Part shown: positions 5,128-5,610 of the stretch, piece by piece
How the letters are laid out: the number at the start of each line of letters is the position of its first letter
Numbering within the stretch: the first letter of the stretch is position 1
Origin: an uncultured Caryophanales bacterium
GTDB lineage: Bacteria; Bacillota_I; Bacilli_A; RFN20; CAG-826
Length of the DNA stretch: 5,610 nucleotides
Reading direction: 5' to 3'
Assembly (NCBI GenBank): GCA_947165725.1
Contig: CAMVBL010000072.1
Location: forward strand, 1 to 5,610
Notes under the pieces: model-generated
Told to the model about the DNA's origin: nothing
The model's database searches: none
Seen by the model: the letters and a program-made list of their open reading frames with translations, nothing else
Translations under genes and position numbers: made by a program

Positions 5128-5610
5128 TTATTCCTTAACGATGATTTGAGCCTCACCACGTTTATTATCATCAACGATTAATTCTTTATAACCTTTGCAG
5201 CGGATTACGCCACTTGTAGGGTTTTTAATTGATTCAATAACATCAACAATATCAGCGTCGATATCTTCACAATATTCAAAACTTAATGATGTATCAAGTA
5301 ACTTACAGTTAATCATCTTTAAGCCTTTGATATAACAAAGTCCTTGTAAAGAAGAGATTTCACAATCAATGAATGTGAGGTTCTTACTATTCCAGCCAAG
5401 GTATTCCCCTTTGATCTTACAGTTAATAACTGTGGCGTTTTCTACATTCCAAAATGAATCTTTACTATTGAGAATAGAATTCTTAACAACAATGTTTTTA
5501 CCACCATCGAAAAGATAGTTACCATCAAGGGTGAGATTATCGACTTCAATGTTTTCACTATTCATACCAAAGTAGTCACCTTTAACAGTAACATTCTTAA
5601 GTTTGATATT
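5128..5610 (-). CDS. DUF3737-family beta-helix protein, C-terminal part (5' end outside window)
   Basis: The C-terminal 160 residues of a protein whose reading frame stays open to the window edge, so the start is outside; the family is usually about 280 aa (from memory). It shows short strand-turn repeats of right-handed beta-helix type, alternating hydrophobics with Asn- and Gly-rich turns. The motif GDYFGMNSEN (residues 11-20 of this fragment) recurs as GEYLGWNSKN (68-77), and the end carries NPTSGVIR (130-137). This pattern matches my recollection of DUF3737, whose biochemical function is unknown; it was not searched. There is no membrane segment in the visible part. The TAA is one base before the ATG of the MalY/PatB gene, whose SD lies inside the last codons here, so the two are co-transcribed and probably co-translated. 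This is the first visible gene of the leftward operon; its promoter is not in the window. Confidence 0.87.
   Translation of the reverse strand, partial: NIKLKNVTVKGDYFGMNSENIEVDNLTLDGNYLFDGGKNIVVKNSILNSKDSFWNVENATVINCKIKGEYLGWNSKNLTFIDCEISSLQGLCYIKGLKMINCKLLDTSLSFEYCEDIDADIVDVIESIKNPTSGVIRCKGYKELIVDDNKRGEAQIIVKE

Noticed and set aside
5127..5174. N-terminal extension of the MalY/PatB protein starting at the ATG at 5174
   Set aside because: It overlaps the end of the DUF3737 gene, adds 16 residues not typical of the family, and the internal ATG at 5126 has a well-placed SD and a family-like N-terminus.

Overview
The window looks like chromosome of a low-GC, Gram-positive-type bacterium, probably an uncultured member of the Bacilli/Mollicutes side of the Firmicutes (RF39-, Erysipelotrichales- or Acholeplasma-like). 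The grounds are A+T-rich DNA, AAGGA-type ribosome binding sites, CCA-encoding tRNA genes in the order Asp-Phe, and the protein families present. Five stop codons are visible: four TAA and one TAG. No TGA stop occurs and Trp is encoded by TGG, so the genetic code cannot be settled here. The lineage is an inference.

Layout. Positions 1-139 hold the end of a rightward tRNA operon: the 3' part of tRNA-Asp(GUC), then tRNA-Phe(GAA), followed by an intrinsic terminator. A leftward gene (240-1430) facing the tRNAs encodes a four-helix membrane protein with a Cys triplet, a Pro-Glu/acidic linker, a basic patch and a globular C-terminal domain. It has its own terminator (193-222) and a good sigma-A-type promoter (1458-1486). 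A 282-bp divergent intergenic region follows. The rightward gene recN (1713-3389, DNA double-strand-break repair ATPase) has no Shine-Dalgarno sequence and may be leaderless. A hairpin of 7 bp that overlaps the recN stop codon separates it from a convergent, leftward three-gene operon. In transcription order this operon is a DUF3737 beta-helix protein (5' end outside the window), a MalY/PatB-type PLP-dependent C-S lyase/aminotransferase, and a flavin reductase-like FMN-binding protein. The two junctions inside the operon have the same design: SD inside the end of the upstream gene, TAA, one base, ATG.

How the genes relate. The leftward operon joins a PLP enzyme of sulfur amino-acid metabolism to a flavin-binding redox protein and an uncharacterised beta-helix protein, with coupled translation, which suggests one small metabolic module. 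recN and the membrane protein appear to be independent single-gene units.

Most unusual observation. The tRNA-Phe has perfect stems but has lost almost all of the conserved T-loop (U54, U55 and A58 replaced) and also G18, the D-loop partner of U55. The neighbouring tRNA-Asp has a textbook T-loop. Otherwise the window is mostly ordinary housekeeping sequence; I saw no CRISPR array, insertion sequence, phage gene or defence system.
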